20,138 nt of DNA from JAIBAI01 sp044238875 (GCA_044238875.1 JBIICM010000025.1:1-20138), one strand, 5' to 3'. Positions 1 to 7,166 are shown, counted from the first letter of the stretch. Notes: generated from the letters alone by a model not told the origin. Program-made: numbers and translations.

Positions 1-528
1 TTGGGTTTACCTGATCCCCCATTAATCCTGTTCGAACTAATCAGAAATTATGGTTTTTCAATGATAGATTGTGCGTCAATATGTGGTAATCTTACAAGAG
101 CCGATGGACAGCAGTATTTAACTGATGCATGGATCCTCCGCCTCGAAAGGGATAAGATTTTCATTATCAGCAATTTAAACGAAGAAAACAACCAGCTTCC
201 GGAACTACTTCTGACGGAAGTGGCTGAAATGCCTGAAATCATTGGTGAAATACCGAAAACACAGGCCTATATTGACCTGGAAAAAGCGGGCAGGAATCTG
301 CACCTCAGAAAGTGGCAAAAGGGCGATTATTTCTATCCTAAAGGCATGAAAGGCAAGAAACTGATCAGCGATTTTTTCAATGAACAAAAGATCCCCTTTC
401 ACCGGAGAGCCGAACAATATTTACTGATGCGCGGTGATGATGTGGTTTGGGTAGTAAACTTCAGGATTGACAGGCGCTTTGCTGCCGATATTAACACCCG
501 GGCAATTTTATTGGCAAGCATCCGCTAA
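1..528 (+). CDS. tilS: tRNA(Ile)-lysidine synthase, C-terminal part (5' end outside window)
   Basis: TilS uses ATP and lysine to turn C34 of tRNA-Ile(CAU) into lysidine, so that the tRNA reads AUA and is charged with isoleucine. The frame is open from base 1, so the leading TTG need not be a start. The catalytic PP-loop domain (SGGxDS) lies upstream of the window. What is visible is the C-terminal region: from about residue 99 of this fragment there is the family block LRKWQKGDYFYPKGMKGKK, then SDFF, then an Arg-rich segment ending in VVWVVNFRIDRRF, all typical of the TilS C-terminal substrate-recognition domain. It ends in TAA. The next gene starts 76 bases downstream with no hairpin between, so read-through is possible. 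Recognition rests on the C-terminal domain alone but is fairly secure. Confidence 0.88.
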   Translation: MGLPDPPLILFELIRNYGFSMIDCASICGNLTRADGQQYLTDAWILRLERDKIFIISNLNEENNQLPELLLTEVAEMPEIIGEIPKTQAYIDLEKAGRNLHLRKWQKGDYFYPKGMKGKKLISDFFNEQKIPFHRRAEQYLLMRGDDVVWVVNFRIDRRFAADINTRAILLASIR

Positions 529-604
529 AACGGGCGTAAAGCATGTTCTGGTAACCGATTAACAGTGTGTGCGTAATAGACTATTAAAACAAAAATCTAC
601 TACC

Positions 605-892
605 ATGCAACGCAATTTTCCCCTCATTGAAAAAGAAGCGCTCCGTAAGATGGTTTTTCCGGCAGAAGAAGTGCTCAAAACCTCTGATGCAGCCAAAGAA
701 CGGCGTCGTTTAATTGAAAGAGCTACCATTCTCAGTAACCTTTACCATAATAAGGTCAAAATTGTTTTCGAAGACCGTGACGGTTCAAAAGCCTTAGATA
801 CTACCATTTGGGCTACAACCGATCACGCCATCATGCTAAAGGGCGGCGTGGTTATACCCATACACCGCATTCACTCGATTGATCTGCTTTGA
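605..892 (+). CDS. Small uncharacterised protein, 95 aa
   Basis: I do not recognise a named family. The product is a soluble 95-residue protein with no signal peptide or membrane segment. The N-terminal half is charged and probably helical (many Lys, Arg and Glu up to about residue 50). The C-terminal half alternates hydrophobic residues as in a small beta-sheet (KVKIVFEDRDGS, DTTIWATTDHAIML, VVIPIHRIHSIDLL). ATG 605 is preferred because it follows an A-rich leader (AAAACAAAAATCTACTACC); an in-frame GTG at 569 would add 12 unconvincing residues. The C-terminal strand pattern and VIPIHRIHSIDLL ending could suit nucleic-acid or small-molecule binding, but that is a guess. It lies between tilS and the lemA cluster, with an inverted repeat 22 bases after its stop. 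Confidence 0.75.
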   Translation: MQRNFPLIEKEALRKMVFPAEEVLKTSDAAKERRRLIERATILSNLYHNKVKIVFEDRDGSKALDTTIWATTDHAIMLKGGVVIPIHRIHSIDLL

Positions 893-916
893 TCAAATAA
901 AATTAGCTTAACTTTA
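888..916 (+). promoter_or_regulatory. Candidate lemA-cluster promoter (TTTG, 17 bases, TAACTTTA)
   Basis: TTTG at 888-891 and TAACTTTA at 909-916 are 17 bases apart and match the Bacteroidota -33/-7 pattern (TTTG and TAnnTTTG, one mismatch at the last base). The expected start of transcription falls around 921-924, inside the left arm of the inverted repeat at 914-942. The -33 element overlaps the end of the upstream gene. Confidence 0.42.
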
Positions 917-942
917 TGCCGTTAAAAGTTCTAACGGCATAA
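914..942. repeat. Perfect 11-bp inverted repeat with 7-base loop just before the lemA start
   Basis: TTATGCCGTTA (914-924) and TAACGGCATAA (932-942) are exact reverse complements around AAAGTTC. The right arm ends two bases before ATG 945, so it covers the usual ribosome-contact region. There is no T-run after it, so it is a poor intrinsic terminator. It could be a protein-binding operator at the transcription start, or an RNA hairpin that hides the start in transcripts reading through from upstream. Confidence 0.75.
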
Positions 943-944
943 TT

Positions 945-1535
945 ATGAAAAGCTCAATTGTTATTGGGGTAATTCTTTTTCTTTTACTCGTCATTTTTGG
1001 TGTTGGAGGGTGCTCTTACAACAGTATGGTTGATAAGGAAGAGAAAGTGAGGTCTCAATGGGCACAGGTTGAAAATGCTTACCAAAGGCGATCTGATCTG
1101 ATTCCCAATCTTGTAAACACTGTAAAAGGTGCGGCAAATTTTGAAAAGGAAACCCTGACAGCTGTTATGCAGGCAAGAGCTTCAGCCACACAGGTTAAAC
1201 TCAATGCAGATAATCTTACTGACGAAAATCTGAAAACTTTTCAGCAGGCACAGGCCAATGTTTCAAGTGCCCTTAGCCGACTATTGGTAAGCGTTGAAGC
1301 CTATCCTGACCTGAAGGCCAACCAGAATTTCAGGGCATTGCAGGATGAACTATCCGGCACGGAAAACAGGATTTCAGTGGAGCGAAAAAGGTTTAACGAG
1401 CTTGTGCAGGAATACAACAAACAAGTCAGATCATTTCCGGCAAACCTGATGGCAGGTATGTTCGGCTTCACTCAAAAAGCTTATTTCGAATCAAAGGAAG
1501 GTGCGGACAAACCGCCTGAAGTAAATTTCCAATAA
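945..1535 (+). CDS. lemA: LemA family membrane-anchored protein
   Basis: The 196-residue LemA-family protein has an N-terminal hydrophobic segment (about residues 4-22) followed by a mostly helical extracytoplasmic domain. Family hallmarks are YNSMVDKEEKVRSQW, then VENAYQRRSDLIPNLVNTVKG (roughly residues 26-65), and a C-terminal FPANLMAGMFGF block before the short tail. The hydrophobic segment ends in VGGC, so the protein may be a lipoprotein anchored at Cys23 rather than held by the transmembrane helix alone; this is inference. The biochemical role of LemA proteins is unsettled. They commonly sit beside TPM-domain genes, as here: the next gene begins 6 bases after the stop. ATG 945 is the only sensible start and sits directly after the inverted repeat. 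Confidence 0.9.
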   Translation: MKSSIVIGVILFLLLVIFGVGGCSYNSMVDKEEKVRSQWAQVENAYQRRSDLIPNLVNTVKGAANFEKETLTAVMQARASATQVKLNADNLTDENLKTFQQAQANVSSALSRLLVSVEAYPDLKANQNFRALQDELSGTENRISVERKRFNELVQEYNKQVRSFPANLMAGMFGFTQKAYFESKEGADKPPEVNFQ

Positions 1536-1541
1536 AACATC

Positions 1542-1988
1542 ATGCGTGGAAAAAAGCCTATTTGGCTTTCGGCAGAAGAAGAGCAGGAAATCCTTGATTG
1601 CATTCGGGTAGCGGAGCAGACAACATCAGGAGAAATCAGGGTACATCTTGAATCCATGTGTAAGACTGTCGATCCGCTTGACAGGGCTGCGCAGATTTTT
1701 TACAGGCTGGGGATGGAAAAAACACAGCACAGAAATGGGATTTTGCTGTATCTTTCTGTTGATGATCATAAAATTGCATTAATTGGCGATAGCGGAATAA
1801 ACCGGTATGCATGTAATCCCTTTTGGGAAAACACCTGCCGGGAAACAACTGAGTGCCTCAGAAATTCAGGCCTGTGCAAAGGCATCTGCCTTGCCATTCG
1901 AGCATGTGCTGTTATACTGGCGCAACACTTCCCAAAAAACGATGAAGATACTGACGAGCTGCCCAATGACATCTCCATTTCAAATTAA
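1542..1988 (+). CDS. TPM-domain protein, short cytosolic-type form
   Basis: This 148-residue protein belongs to the TPM_phosphatase domain superfamily. The recognisable part is residues 10-130: LSAEEEQEILDCIRVAEQTTSGEIRVHLE, then HRNGILLYLSVDDHKIALIGDSGI, the strand-helix-strand core of TPM domains. It has no signal peptide, so it is predicted to stay in the cytosol or act at the inner face of the membrane, unlike the next gene. Its 3' end overlaps the next reading frame (start at 1966 or 1942), implying translational coupling. Catalytic activity is unproven for most TPM proteins; a phosphatase role is a family label only. The acidic, disordered-looking C-terminus (KNDEDTDELPNDISISN) is unremarkable. 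Confidence 0.82.
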   Translation: MRGKKPIWLSAEEEQEILDCIRVAEQTTSGEIRVHLESMCKTVDPLDRAAQIFYRLGMEKTQHRNGILLYLSVDDHKIALIGDSGINRYACNPFWENTCRETTECLRNSGLCKGICLAIRACAVILAQHFPKNDEDTDELPNDISISN

Positions 1989-2745
1989 TAAGCAGTTCAG
2001 GTTTTTTATTTGGGCGTGGCTCTTGGTTTTGCCTTTATGGCTGCCTTCTCAAAATTTTCCTCCCAAGCCCAGCCCTGCAAGGCTGGTCAATGATTTTGCC
2101 GGACTACTTTCGCAGGATCAGGTTCAGCAGCTTGAGTCAAAACTGGTCGCATTTGATGATAGCACATCCACACAGATTGCCGTTGTAATTATGCAAGAAA
2201 CTGGCGGTTACCCGGCCAGTCAGTTTGCGCCCGAACTGCTTCATAAATGGGGTATTGGTCAAAAAGGTAAAGACAATGGTATATTAATTTTTGTCAATCT
2301 CTCTGAACGGGAGATGTTCATTGCAACCGGTTACGGAATCGAGGAATTTGTAACAGATGCCAGAGCAGGTGATGTGATTGAGCAGGATCTCAGACCTTAT
2401 TTCCGAAACGAAAAATATTATGAGGGGCTGGATGCCGCCACCACGCATCTCATGGAGATGGTAAAGGGTACTTTTAAGGCAGAAAAGCGATCTAAAAAAC
2501 CAGGCAAAGGGTTATCTTTAATTTTTTTGGTACTGATTATCATTGCGGTTATCATTTTATCAAAACTCAAGGGCGGTGGCGGCGGATTTTACCGAACCTT
2601 CGGTGGGCCCGGCGGGGGTGGCTATTTCCCGGGTCATTTCGGTCGGGGCGGTGGCGGTTTCGGTGGTTTCGGTGGCAGTGGCGGTGGTTTCGGTGGTTTC
2701 GGCGGCGGCGGCGGCGGCGGCGGTGGTGCAGGAGGAAGATGGTAA
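1966..2745 (+). CDS. TPM-domain protein with signal peptide and Gly-rich tail (YgcG type)
   Basis: The 259-residue exported, membrane-held TPM protein has a hydrophobic leader (about residues 12-28), then the TPM domain (about 37-165) with RLVNDFAGLLS, DNGILIFVNL and ATGYGIEEFVTDARAG, the usual family signatures. A transmembrane helix (LSLIFLVLIIIAVIIL) follows, and then about 60 residues that are mostly glycine, ending GGRW. Gly-rich tails after the helix are common in this family. ATG 1966 gives a normal-length leader (12 residues before the core) and a 23-base overlap with the previous gene. ATG 1942, in the same frame with a better A-rich context, would add 8 residues. The frame stays open further upstream, but that part is shadow of the preceding gene. 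With LemA and the short TPM protein it forms a typical LemA/TPM cluster of unknown biochemical role. Confidence 0.87.
   Translation: MTSPFQINKQFRFFIWAWLLVLPLWLPSQNFPPKPSPARLVNDFAGLLSQDQVQQLESKLVAFDDSTSTQIAVVIMQETGGYPASQFAPELLHKWGIGQKGKDNGILIFVNLSEREMFIATGYGIEEFVTDARAGDVIEQDLRPYFRNEKYYEGLDAATTHLMEMVKGTFKAEKRSKKPGKGLSLIFLVLIIIAVIILSKLKGGGGGFYRTFGGPGGGGYFPGHFGRGGGGFGGFGGSGGGFGGFGGGGGGGGGAGGRW
2701..2721 (+). repeat. GGC triplet microsatellite (7 units) in the Gly-rich tail
   Basis: Seven perfect GGC codons in a row, followed by GGT GGT, inside a 170-base stretch built of GGC/GGT codons and GGTTTC motifs. Replication slippage here would keep the frame and only change the number of glycines. Confidence 0.9.
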
Positions 2746-2787
2746 CCTTTTTTGAAATGGCACGAATATGGTTATCAGAAATTTACT

Positions 2788-2795
2788 TAGGTTTG
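2788..2795 (+). promoter_or_regulatory. Candidate -7 promoter element TAGGTTTG
   Basis: The sequence is an exact match to the Bacteroidota TAnnTTTG element, 15 bases before ATG 2811. No TTG is found at the right distance upstream, so the promoter call rests on the -7 box alone. It would start a transcript separate from the lemA/TPM cluster. Confidence 0.35.
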
Positions 2796-2810
2796 AACAT
2801 TCGATAACAC

Positions 2811-3392
2811 ATGAACAGGTTTTTCATCACGCTAATAATTTCAATGCAGGCATTGTCTCTGACATTGGCAGCCCAAAGCAATAAAAGCGAAGATTTTTAT
2901 GATGGTTGGGCCTTTACTAAAAAAGGAGATACACTCAGGGGTAAAATTTGCTATCAAAATAGCCGAACAGGTGAGATTTTTCAGCAAGACAAGAAAATAA
3001 TAATCATTGATAGCAGCGGCACCAAAAAGAGATATGGAAGTGATAAACTGGTTTCATTCTCCTGCAATGGTCATTTTTTTGAGTTCATCTCGCTGGATCC
3101 TAATGTGCCTCCCTTTATGATGGAAAGAATTATTGGAGGTGATGCGCTGATGTATAAAGTCTGGTTTAAAGATGAAATGAACTCAAGCTCTCAAAAAATC
3201 GCTTATGAAGAGGTGATTTTTATCAGACGAAAAGAGGAAAGTCAGTACACAGAGGTGGTTGAGAAAGGTTTCAAAAAAACCATGAAAGAGTTTTTCGCTG
3301 GCGACGAGAAAATACTTGAGTTGATTAAAACAAATAACTGGGGTATCTCCGATCTGGATAAAATCATTACCGCTTACAACAATATGCAGTAA
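2811..3392 (+). CDS. Exported protein of unknown function, 193 aa
   Basis: The N-terminus (MNRFFITLIISMQALSLTLA, then AQ) is a Sec signal peptide, so the mature protein of about 173 residues is periplasmic or outer-membrane associated. I do not recognise a named family. The segment DGWAFTKKGDTLRGKICYQN (about residues 31-50) resembles the G-(Y/W)-x-x-x-x-x-GDT-x-x-GKI opening seen in many unnamed exported Bacteroidota proteins (from memory, unverified). The middle is beta-rich (KIIIIDSSGTKKRYGSDKLVSFSCNG). The C-terminal third is helical and charged. It has its own promoter candidate, and 95 bases separate it from ribF, so it is probably monocistronic. Confidence 0.8.
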   Translation: MNRFFITLIISMQALSLTLAAQSNKSEDFYDGWAFTKKGDTLRGKICYQNSRTGEIFQQDKKIIIIDSSGTKKRYGSDKLVSFSCNGHFFEFISLDPNVPPFMMERIIGGDALMYKVWFKDEMNSSSQKIAYEEVIFIRRKEESQYTEVVEKGFKKTMKEFFAGDEKILELIKTNNWGISDLDKIITAYNNMQ

Positions 3393-3453
3393 CCGTAGGA
3401 AGCCAGAAACCCTGCTCTATTTAGCTCGTTTTTTATTTCTGCGCTGATTTGGT

Positions 3454-3461
3454 TAGGTTTG
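3454..3461 (+). promoter_or_regulatory. Candidate -7 promoter element TAGGTTTG before ribF
   Basis: The sequence is an exact TAnnTTTG match 26 bases before the ribF start at 3488, in the same TTAGGTTTG context as the element at 2788. A TTG at -33 is missing; that region is T-rich (CGTTTTTTATTTCT). Confidence 0.35.
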
Positions 3462-3487
3462 CGGCTTTAAGACATTAACATTTTCCG

Positions 3488-4429
3488 TTGCAGGTACATC
3501 ATGATTATACCGGATTTCCGAGGTTGAAATATCCGGTGGTTACAACCGGTACGTTTGATGGGGTACATCTTGGTCACCAAACTATTATTCAGCGACTTAC
3601 CGAACTGGCAAGATTGAAAAACGGACAATCGGTGGTGCTGACCTTTGACCCTCACCCACGGCTTGTTTTGAAAACAGGAATTGCTGATAAAATTGAATTA
3701 CTGAGTACGCTTGATGAGAGAATCAGTCAGATAAGTCAGTTGGGGGTAGACCACCTTGTTGTAATCAGATTTGACCTGGATTTTTCAAAAATGAGTTCTG
3801 AGGCTTTTATCCGCAATATACTTGTGCATCATATCGGCACCCAAATGCTGGTGATTGGTTATGACCATCATTTTGGCAATAACAGGGAAGGTTCATTTAA
3901 GTCGCTGAGAAATAACGGGAGTACTTATGGTTTCGAGGTGGAAGAGATACCTGCAAAAGATGTTGACCAGATCGCCATTAGTTCAACCCGCATCAGGAAA
4001 GCACTTTTGTCGGGTGATATTGAAACCGCAAATGAATACCTTGGCCGCCCCTATGAATTTTCAGGCAGGGTAATTGCCGGCGATCAAAGAGGGCGTAAAA
4101 TCGGCTTCCCAACGGCTAATCTGGAAATTTCGGGGGAAAGAAAACTAATTCCCGCTAATGGTGTTTATGCTGTTAAGGTAAAAATCGCTGGCAAAGAGGG
4201 CCTTCACCCAGGTATGCTGAATATTGGTATTCGGCCAACTGTTTCATATGATGGGGCGAGAACTGCGGAGGTTCATCTGATCAATAGGGATGAAAACCTG
4301 TATGGCGAGGTTCTTCAGATTCTCCTTTACGGGCGTATCAGGGATGAAAAAAAATTTGAAAACATAGCGGTCCTTGGATCACAACTCGAACATGACCGAC
4401 AGAGGGTTTTGCAATTGTTTTCGGCATGA
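3488..4429 (+). CDS. ribF: Bifunctional riboflavin kinase / FAD synthetase
   Basis: RibF phosphorylates riboflavin to FMN and then adenylates FMN to FAD in the cytosol. The FAD synthetase (nucleotidyltransferase) domain is N-terminal, with TGTFDGVHLGH at residues 20-30 and ISSTRIR at 164-170. The riboflavin kinase domain follows, with GRKIGFPTAN at 202-211 and NIGIRPTV further on. At 313 residues the length is normal for the two-domain enzyme. The start must be TTG 3488: an in-frame stop lies at 3476-3478, no in-frame ATG or GTG lies between, and the encoded start MQVHHD aligns with the usual beginning of Bacteroidota RibF. Its stop (4427-4429) is 4 bases before the next gene, so the two are probably cotranscribed. 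Confidence 0.95.
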   Translation: MQVHHDYTGFPRLKYPVVTTGTFDGVHLGHQTIIQRLTELARLKNGQSVVLTFDPHPRLVLKTGIADKIELLSTLDERISQISQLGVDHLVVIRFDLDFSKMSSEAFIRNILVHHIGTQMLVIGYDHHFGNNREGSFKSLRNNGSTYGFEVEEIPAKDVDQIAISSTRIRKALLSGDIETANEYLGRPYEFSGRVIAGDQRGRKIGFPTANLEISGERKLIPANGVYAVKVKIAGKEGLHPGMLNIGIRPTVSYDGARTAEVHLINRDENLYGEVLQILLYGRIRDEKKFENIAVLGSQLEHDRQRVLQLFSA

Positions 4430-4433
4430 CAAT

Positions 4434-5039
4434 ATGCACCGGCTGCGCATTTTAATTCCTGTTTTTCTACTGACTCCCCTACTTATAATTTGTCAGCAAT
4501 TGCAGGCTCAACCTGAATTTAAGGCAGAAGGAAAACTGTATAAGCGTGTTGACGATGCGCTCATGCAACCCGATTCTGTGCAGCGACTTCGTCTGAGGCG
4601 CAAACGTTACAAAAATATTCCACCTGAAATTTTCAGCCTGAAGAACTTAAGGGAACTTGATCTGAGTGGCAACAGACTTAACGCTATTCCGTCAGAATTA
4701 TATCAGCTCCGGCACCTCGAGATTCTTCGCCTCACCCGCAATAAAATAAAAAAGATTGCTCCCGGTTTACCGGCACTTGAAAAGCTCAGGCACATAGATT
4801 TGGGCATGAATCCTGTTGCAGAATTGCCCGCCGAAACAGGAAAACTGAAGCAACTGGAATATTTACAGATCTGGGGCACCGAAATTACCCGCCTGCCTGA
4901 AGAACTTGAAGGGTTAAAAAATTTATACTGGCTTGATATGCGGAATATTCTGCTTACCGATGATGAAAAGGAGGATATTTATAAACTTCTGCCCCGTACC
5001 AAAATTTTCTTTTCAGAAGGCTGCAATTGCAGCAAATAA
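4434..5039 (+). CDS. Exported leucine-rich-repeat protein
   Basis: This 201-residue protein has a signal peptide (MHRLRILIPVFLLTPLLIIC, cleavage probably near LQA-QP) and about five 23-residue leucine-rich repeats from residue 55 to 180, of the form LxxLxLxxNxLxxIPxxL (NLRELDLSGNRLNAIPSEL is the cleanest). After the repeats come a short acidic helix (DDEKEDIYKLL) and a tail with two cysteines (EGCNCSK). Leucine-rich repeats bind proteins; the partner is unknown. ATG 4434 is chosen because it starts the signal peptide and lies just after the ribF stop; the frame stays open upstream inside ribF, but that part is shadow. The stop codon is directly adjacent to that of clpX on the other strand. 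Confidence 0.82.
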   Translation: MHRLRILIPVFLLTPLLIICQQLQAQPEFKAEGKLYKRVDDALMQPDSVQRLRLRRKRYKNIPPEIFSLKNLRELDLSGNRLNAIPSELYQLRHLEILRLTRNKIKKIAPGLPALEKLRHIDLGMNPVAELPAETGKLKQLEYLQIWGTEITRLPEELEGLKNLYWLDMRNILLTDDEKEDIYKLLPRTKIFFSEGCNCSK

Positions 5040-6281
5040 TCAGGCAGCCATAAGGCTCGCAAGTTTCAGTTTATCGAAGCGGACAGCAGCATATTCTTTT
5101 GTAATCGATATTTTCTCCGGATTCTTTTGACCCGGTAACTCAAACATCATTTCATTCATAATTGCTTCGCAGATTGAACGTAACCCCCTCGCCCCCAGTT
5201 TAAATTCAATGGCTTTTTCAACTATAAAGTCAAGCGCATCATCTTCAAAGTTCACATTGATACCATCCATTAACAGTAATTTCTGATACTGTTTTACCAA
5301 GGCGTTTTTAGGTTCGGTAAGAATTCTTTTTAGTGCATCGGTATTGAGCGGATCAAGGTGGGTGAGCACGGGCAGACGACCGATCAGCTCAGGGATGAGT
5401 CCGTAACTCTTTAAATCCTGAGGACTGATATAACGCAACAAATTTGATTTGTCAATGTCAACACCAGCTTTGGAAGCTGCGTATCCGATGGTTTTGGTCT
5501 GAATTCTTCTGGCAATTTTCTTTTCTATTCCATCAAAGGCCCCACCGCAGATAAACAGAATATTTCTGGTATCAAGCAAAATCATTTTCTGTTCAGGATG
5601 TTTCCGGCCTCCCGCCGGAGGTACGCTTACCACCGCCCCCTCAAGCAATTTGAGAAGCCCCTGCTGCACGCCTTCACCTGATACATCCCTGGTAATGGAG
5701 GGGTTATCGCTTTTACGTGCAATTTTATCCACCTCATCAATAAACACAATACCTCTTTGAGCCGCTTCAACATTGTAATCGGCGGCCTGCAACAATCGGG
5801 CAAGGATACTTTCAACATCCTCACCAACATAGCCTGCTTCAGTTAAAACAGTGGCATCGGCAATGCAGAAGGGAACATTCAGGATACGTGAAATGGTTTT
5901 TGCAAGGAGGGTTTTACCGGTGCCGGTTTCGCCCACCATGATGATGTTTGATTTTTCAATCTCTACATCATCTTCCTTGTTAACCTGCTTTTGATTGAGC
6001 CGTTTATAATGATTGTAAACGGCTACCGAAAGCACTTTTTTTGCCTCGTCCTGCCCGATTACATATTCATCAAGATGGCGCTTGATGTCAGCGGGCTTAA
6101 GTAATTTAAACTCTGCCCTGGCCCCCGGCACCTTTTTTCGTTCAGTTACCTCCTCACTTACAATCAGGTGCGCCTGGTTAACACAAACATCGCAGATAAA
6201 AGCATCGAGCCCGGCAATAAGGATGGCCGTCTCCTTTTTACTGCGACCGCAAAAAGAGCATTTTTCCTTAATTTTTTCCAT
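5040..6281 (-). CDS. clpX: ATP-dependent protease ATP-binding subunit ClpX
   Basis: ClpX is the hexameric AAA+ unfoldase that selects substrates and threads them into ClpP. All functional parts are present in 413 residues: Cys4 zinc-binding domain (C8, C11, C30, C33), Walker A GETGTGKT at 117-124, pore loop GYVG at 150-153, Walker B with D182-E183, second pore loop RKH at 226-228, sensor-1 region and arginine finger near R302, and sensor 2 GARGLR at 363-368. The ClpP-docking loop reads IGY (265-267) rather than IGF, a conservative change. The start codon shares one base with the clpP stop (TGATG), indicating translational coupling. It is transcribed as clpP-clpX from the promoter region upstream of clpP. 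Confidence 0.97.
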   Translation of the reverse strand: MEKIKEKCSFCGRSKKETAILIAGLDAFICDVCVNQAHLIVSEEVTERKKVPGARAEFKLLKPADIKRHLDEYVIGQDEAKKVLSVAVYNHYKRLNQKQVNKEDDVEIEKSNIIMVGETGTGKTLLAKTISRILNVPFCIADATVLTEAGYVGEDVESILARLLQAADYNVEAAQRGIVFIDEVDKIARKSDNPSITRDVSGEGVQQGLLKLLEGAVVSVPPAGGRKHPEQKMILLDTRNILFICGGAFDGIEKKIARRIQTKTIGYAASKAGVDIDKSNLLRYISPQDLKSYGLIPELIGRLPVLTHLDPLNTDALKRILTEPKNALVKQYQKLLLMDGINVNFEDDALDFIVEKAIEFKLGARGLRSICEAIMNEMMFELPGQKNPEKISITKEYAAVRFDKLKLASLMAA

Positions 6282-6976
6282 CAGGAGTTTTTGGCATTCC
6301 GTGTAAGAACTTCATCTATCATCCCATAATCCTTGGCCTCTCTTGCCGTCATCCAATAGTCACGGTCACCATCTTTTTCAACCCTGTCAAACGGCTGGCC
6401 TGAATGAGATGAAATTATTTCATAGAGTTCTTTCTTCAGCTTTTGAATTTCGCGTGCTGTAATTTCTATGTCTGACGCTTGTCCCTGCGCGCCGCCCATG
6501 GGCTGGTGAATCATTACCCTTGAGTGTTTGAGGCATGTGCGCTTGTTCTTTGTTCCGGCACATAACAGCACGGCACCCATTGATGCCGCCATACCTGTAC
6601 AGATAGTGGCCACATCCGGACTGATATACTGCATGGTATCATAAATACCAAGACCGGCATATACTGAACCCCCAGGCGTATTCATATAAATCTGAATATC
6701 TTTCTTTGCATCTACCGACTCAAGAAATAGCAGCTGTGCCTGAACAATATTGGCAACGTAATCATTGATACCCACCCCAAGGAAGATGATCCTGTCCATC
6801 ATAAGGCGTGAGAACACATCCATCTGTGCTACATTCAGCTGACGCTCCTCGATGATGGTCGGTGAAATGTAATCGGCTGTTACGGAGGTGTAATTATGCA
6901 GGGTTGCTGAACTTATTCCGCGATGTTTTACAGCGTATTTCTTGAATTCTTCTTGGTTAAACATGTTATTTGACAC
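6281..6976 (-). CDS. clpP: ATP-dependent Clp protease proteolytic subunit ClpP
   Basis: ClpP is the serine protease that forms the tetradecameric chamber used by ClpX. The catalytic triad can be placed at Ser132 (GMAASMGA), His157 (VMIHQP) and Asp206 (DRDYW). The 231 residues exceed the roughly 200 of enterobacterial ClpP because of an N-terminal stretch of about 35 residues before the conserved ERQLNVAQMDVFSRLMMDRIIFLG block. Such an extension would be either a propeptide removed on activation or a family feature. Met5 (6964) is an alternative start. No trigger-factor gene precedes it here; upstream is the divergent ahcY. Confidence 0.97.
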   Translation of the reverse strand: MSNNMFNQEEFKKYAVKHRGISSATLHNYTSVTADYISPTIIEERQLNVAQMDVFSRLMMDRIIFLGVGINDYVANIVQAQLLFLESVDAKKDIQIYMNTPGGSVYAGLGIYDTMQYISPDVATICTGMAASMGAVLLCAGTKNKRTCLKHSRVMIHQPMGGAQGQASDIEITAREIQKLKKELYEIISSHSGQPFDRVEKDGDRDYWMTAREAKDYGMIDEVLTRNAKNS

Positions 6977-7012
6977 TTTTTATGGTTTGAGTTTGATCAG
7001 ACAATGCGTCTG

Positions 7013-7020
7013 CAAAGTTA
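7013..7020 (-). promoter_or_regulatory. Candidate clpP-clpX promoter, -7 element TAACTTTG
   Basis: Read on the minus strand this is an exact TAnnTTTG match, 36 bases before the clpP start. The -33 position has no clear TTG (a CTGG lies 17 bases upstream). Plausible main promoter of clpPX. Confidence 0.42.
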
Positions 7021-7051
7021 GTTTTTCATCTATCATGCCAGATAAAAATCG

Positions 7052-7074
7052 CGACAAATTGTCGGTTGAACCGA
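7052..7074. repeat. Two overlapping 13-base palindromes between clpP and ahcY
   Basis: CGACAAATTGTCG (7052-7064) and TCGGTTGAACCGA (7062-7074) are each perfect odd palindromes with a one-base centre and share three bases. They lie upstream of the clpP promoter candidate and about 95 bases from the ahcY candidate. Close-set palindromes of this size fit an operator for dimeric regulators, but no named motif is recognised. Confidence 0.5.
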
Positions 7075-7166
7075 ATCGGTGTAAAGTTTTTAAAATGATT
7101 TCGTCAGGAAAATGCGAAATAGAGAAAGATTTCAACAAATAAATGGTTAAATTAAAGTCAATTGAC

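Noticed and set aside
1807..1965. Upstream extension of the second TPM protein
   Set aside because: It lies inside the first TPM gene in another frame and would place the signal peptide more than 50 residues from the start.
2560..2763. Minus-strand 67-codon frame rich in Thr, Ala and Glu
   Set aside because: It is the antisense of the Gly-codon repeat in the TPM protein; low complexity alone keeps it open.
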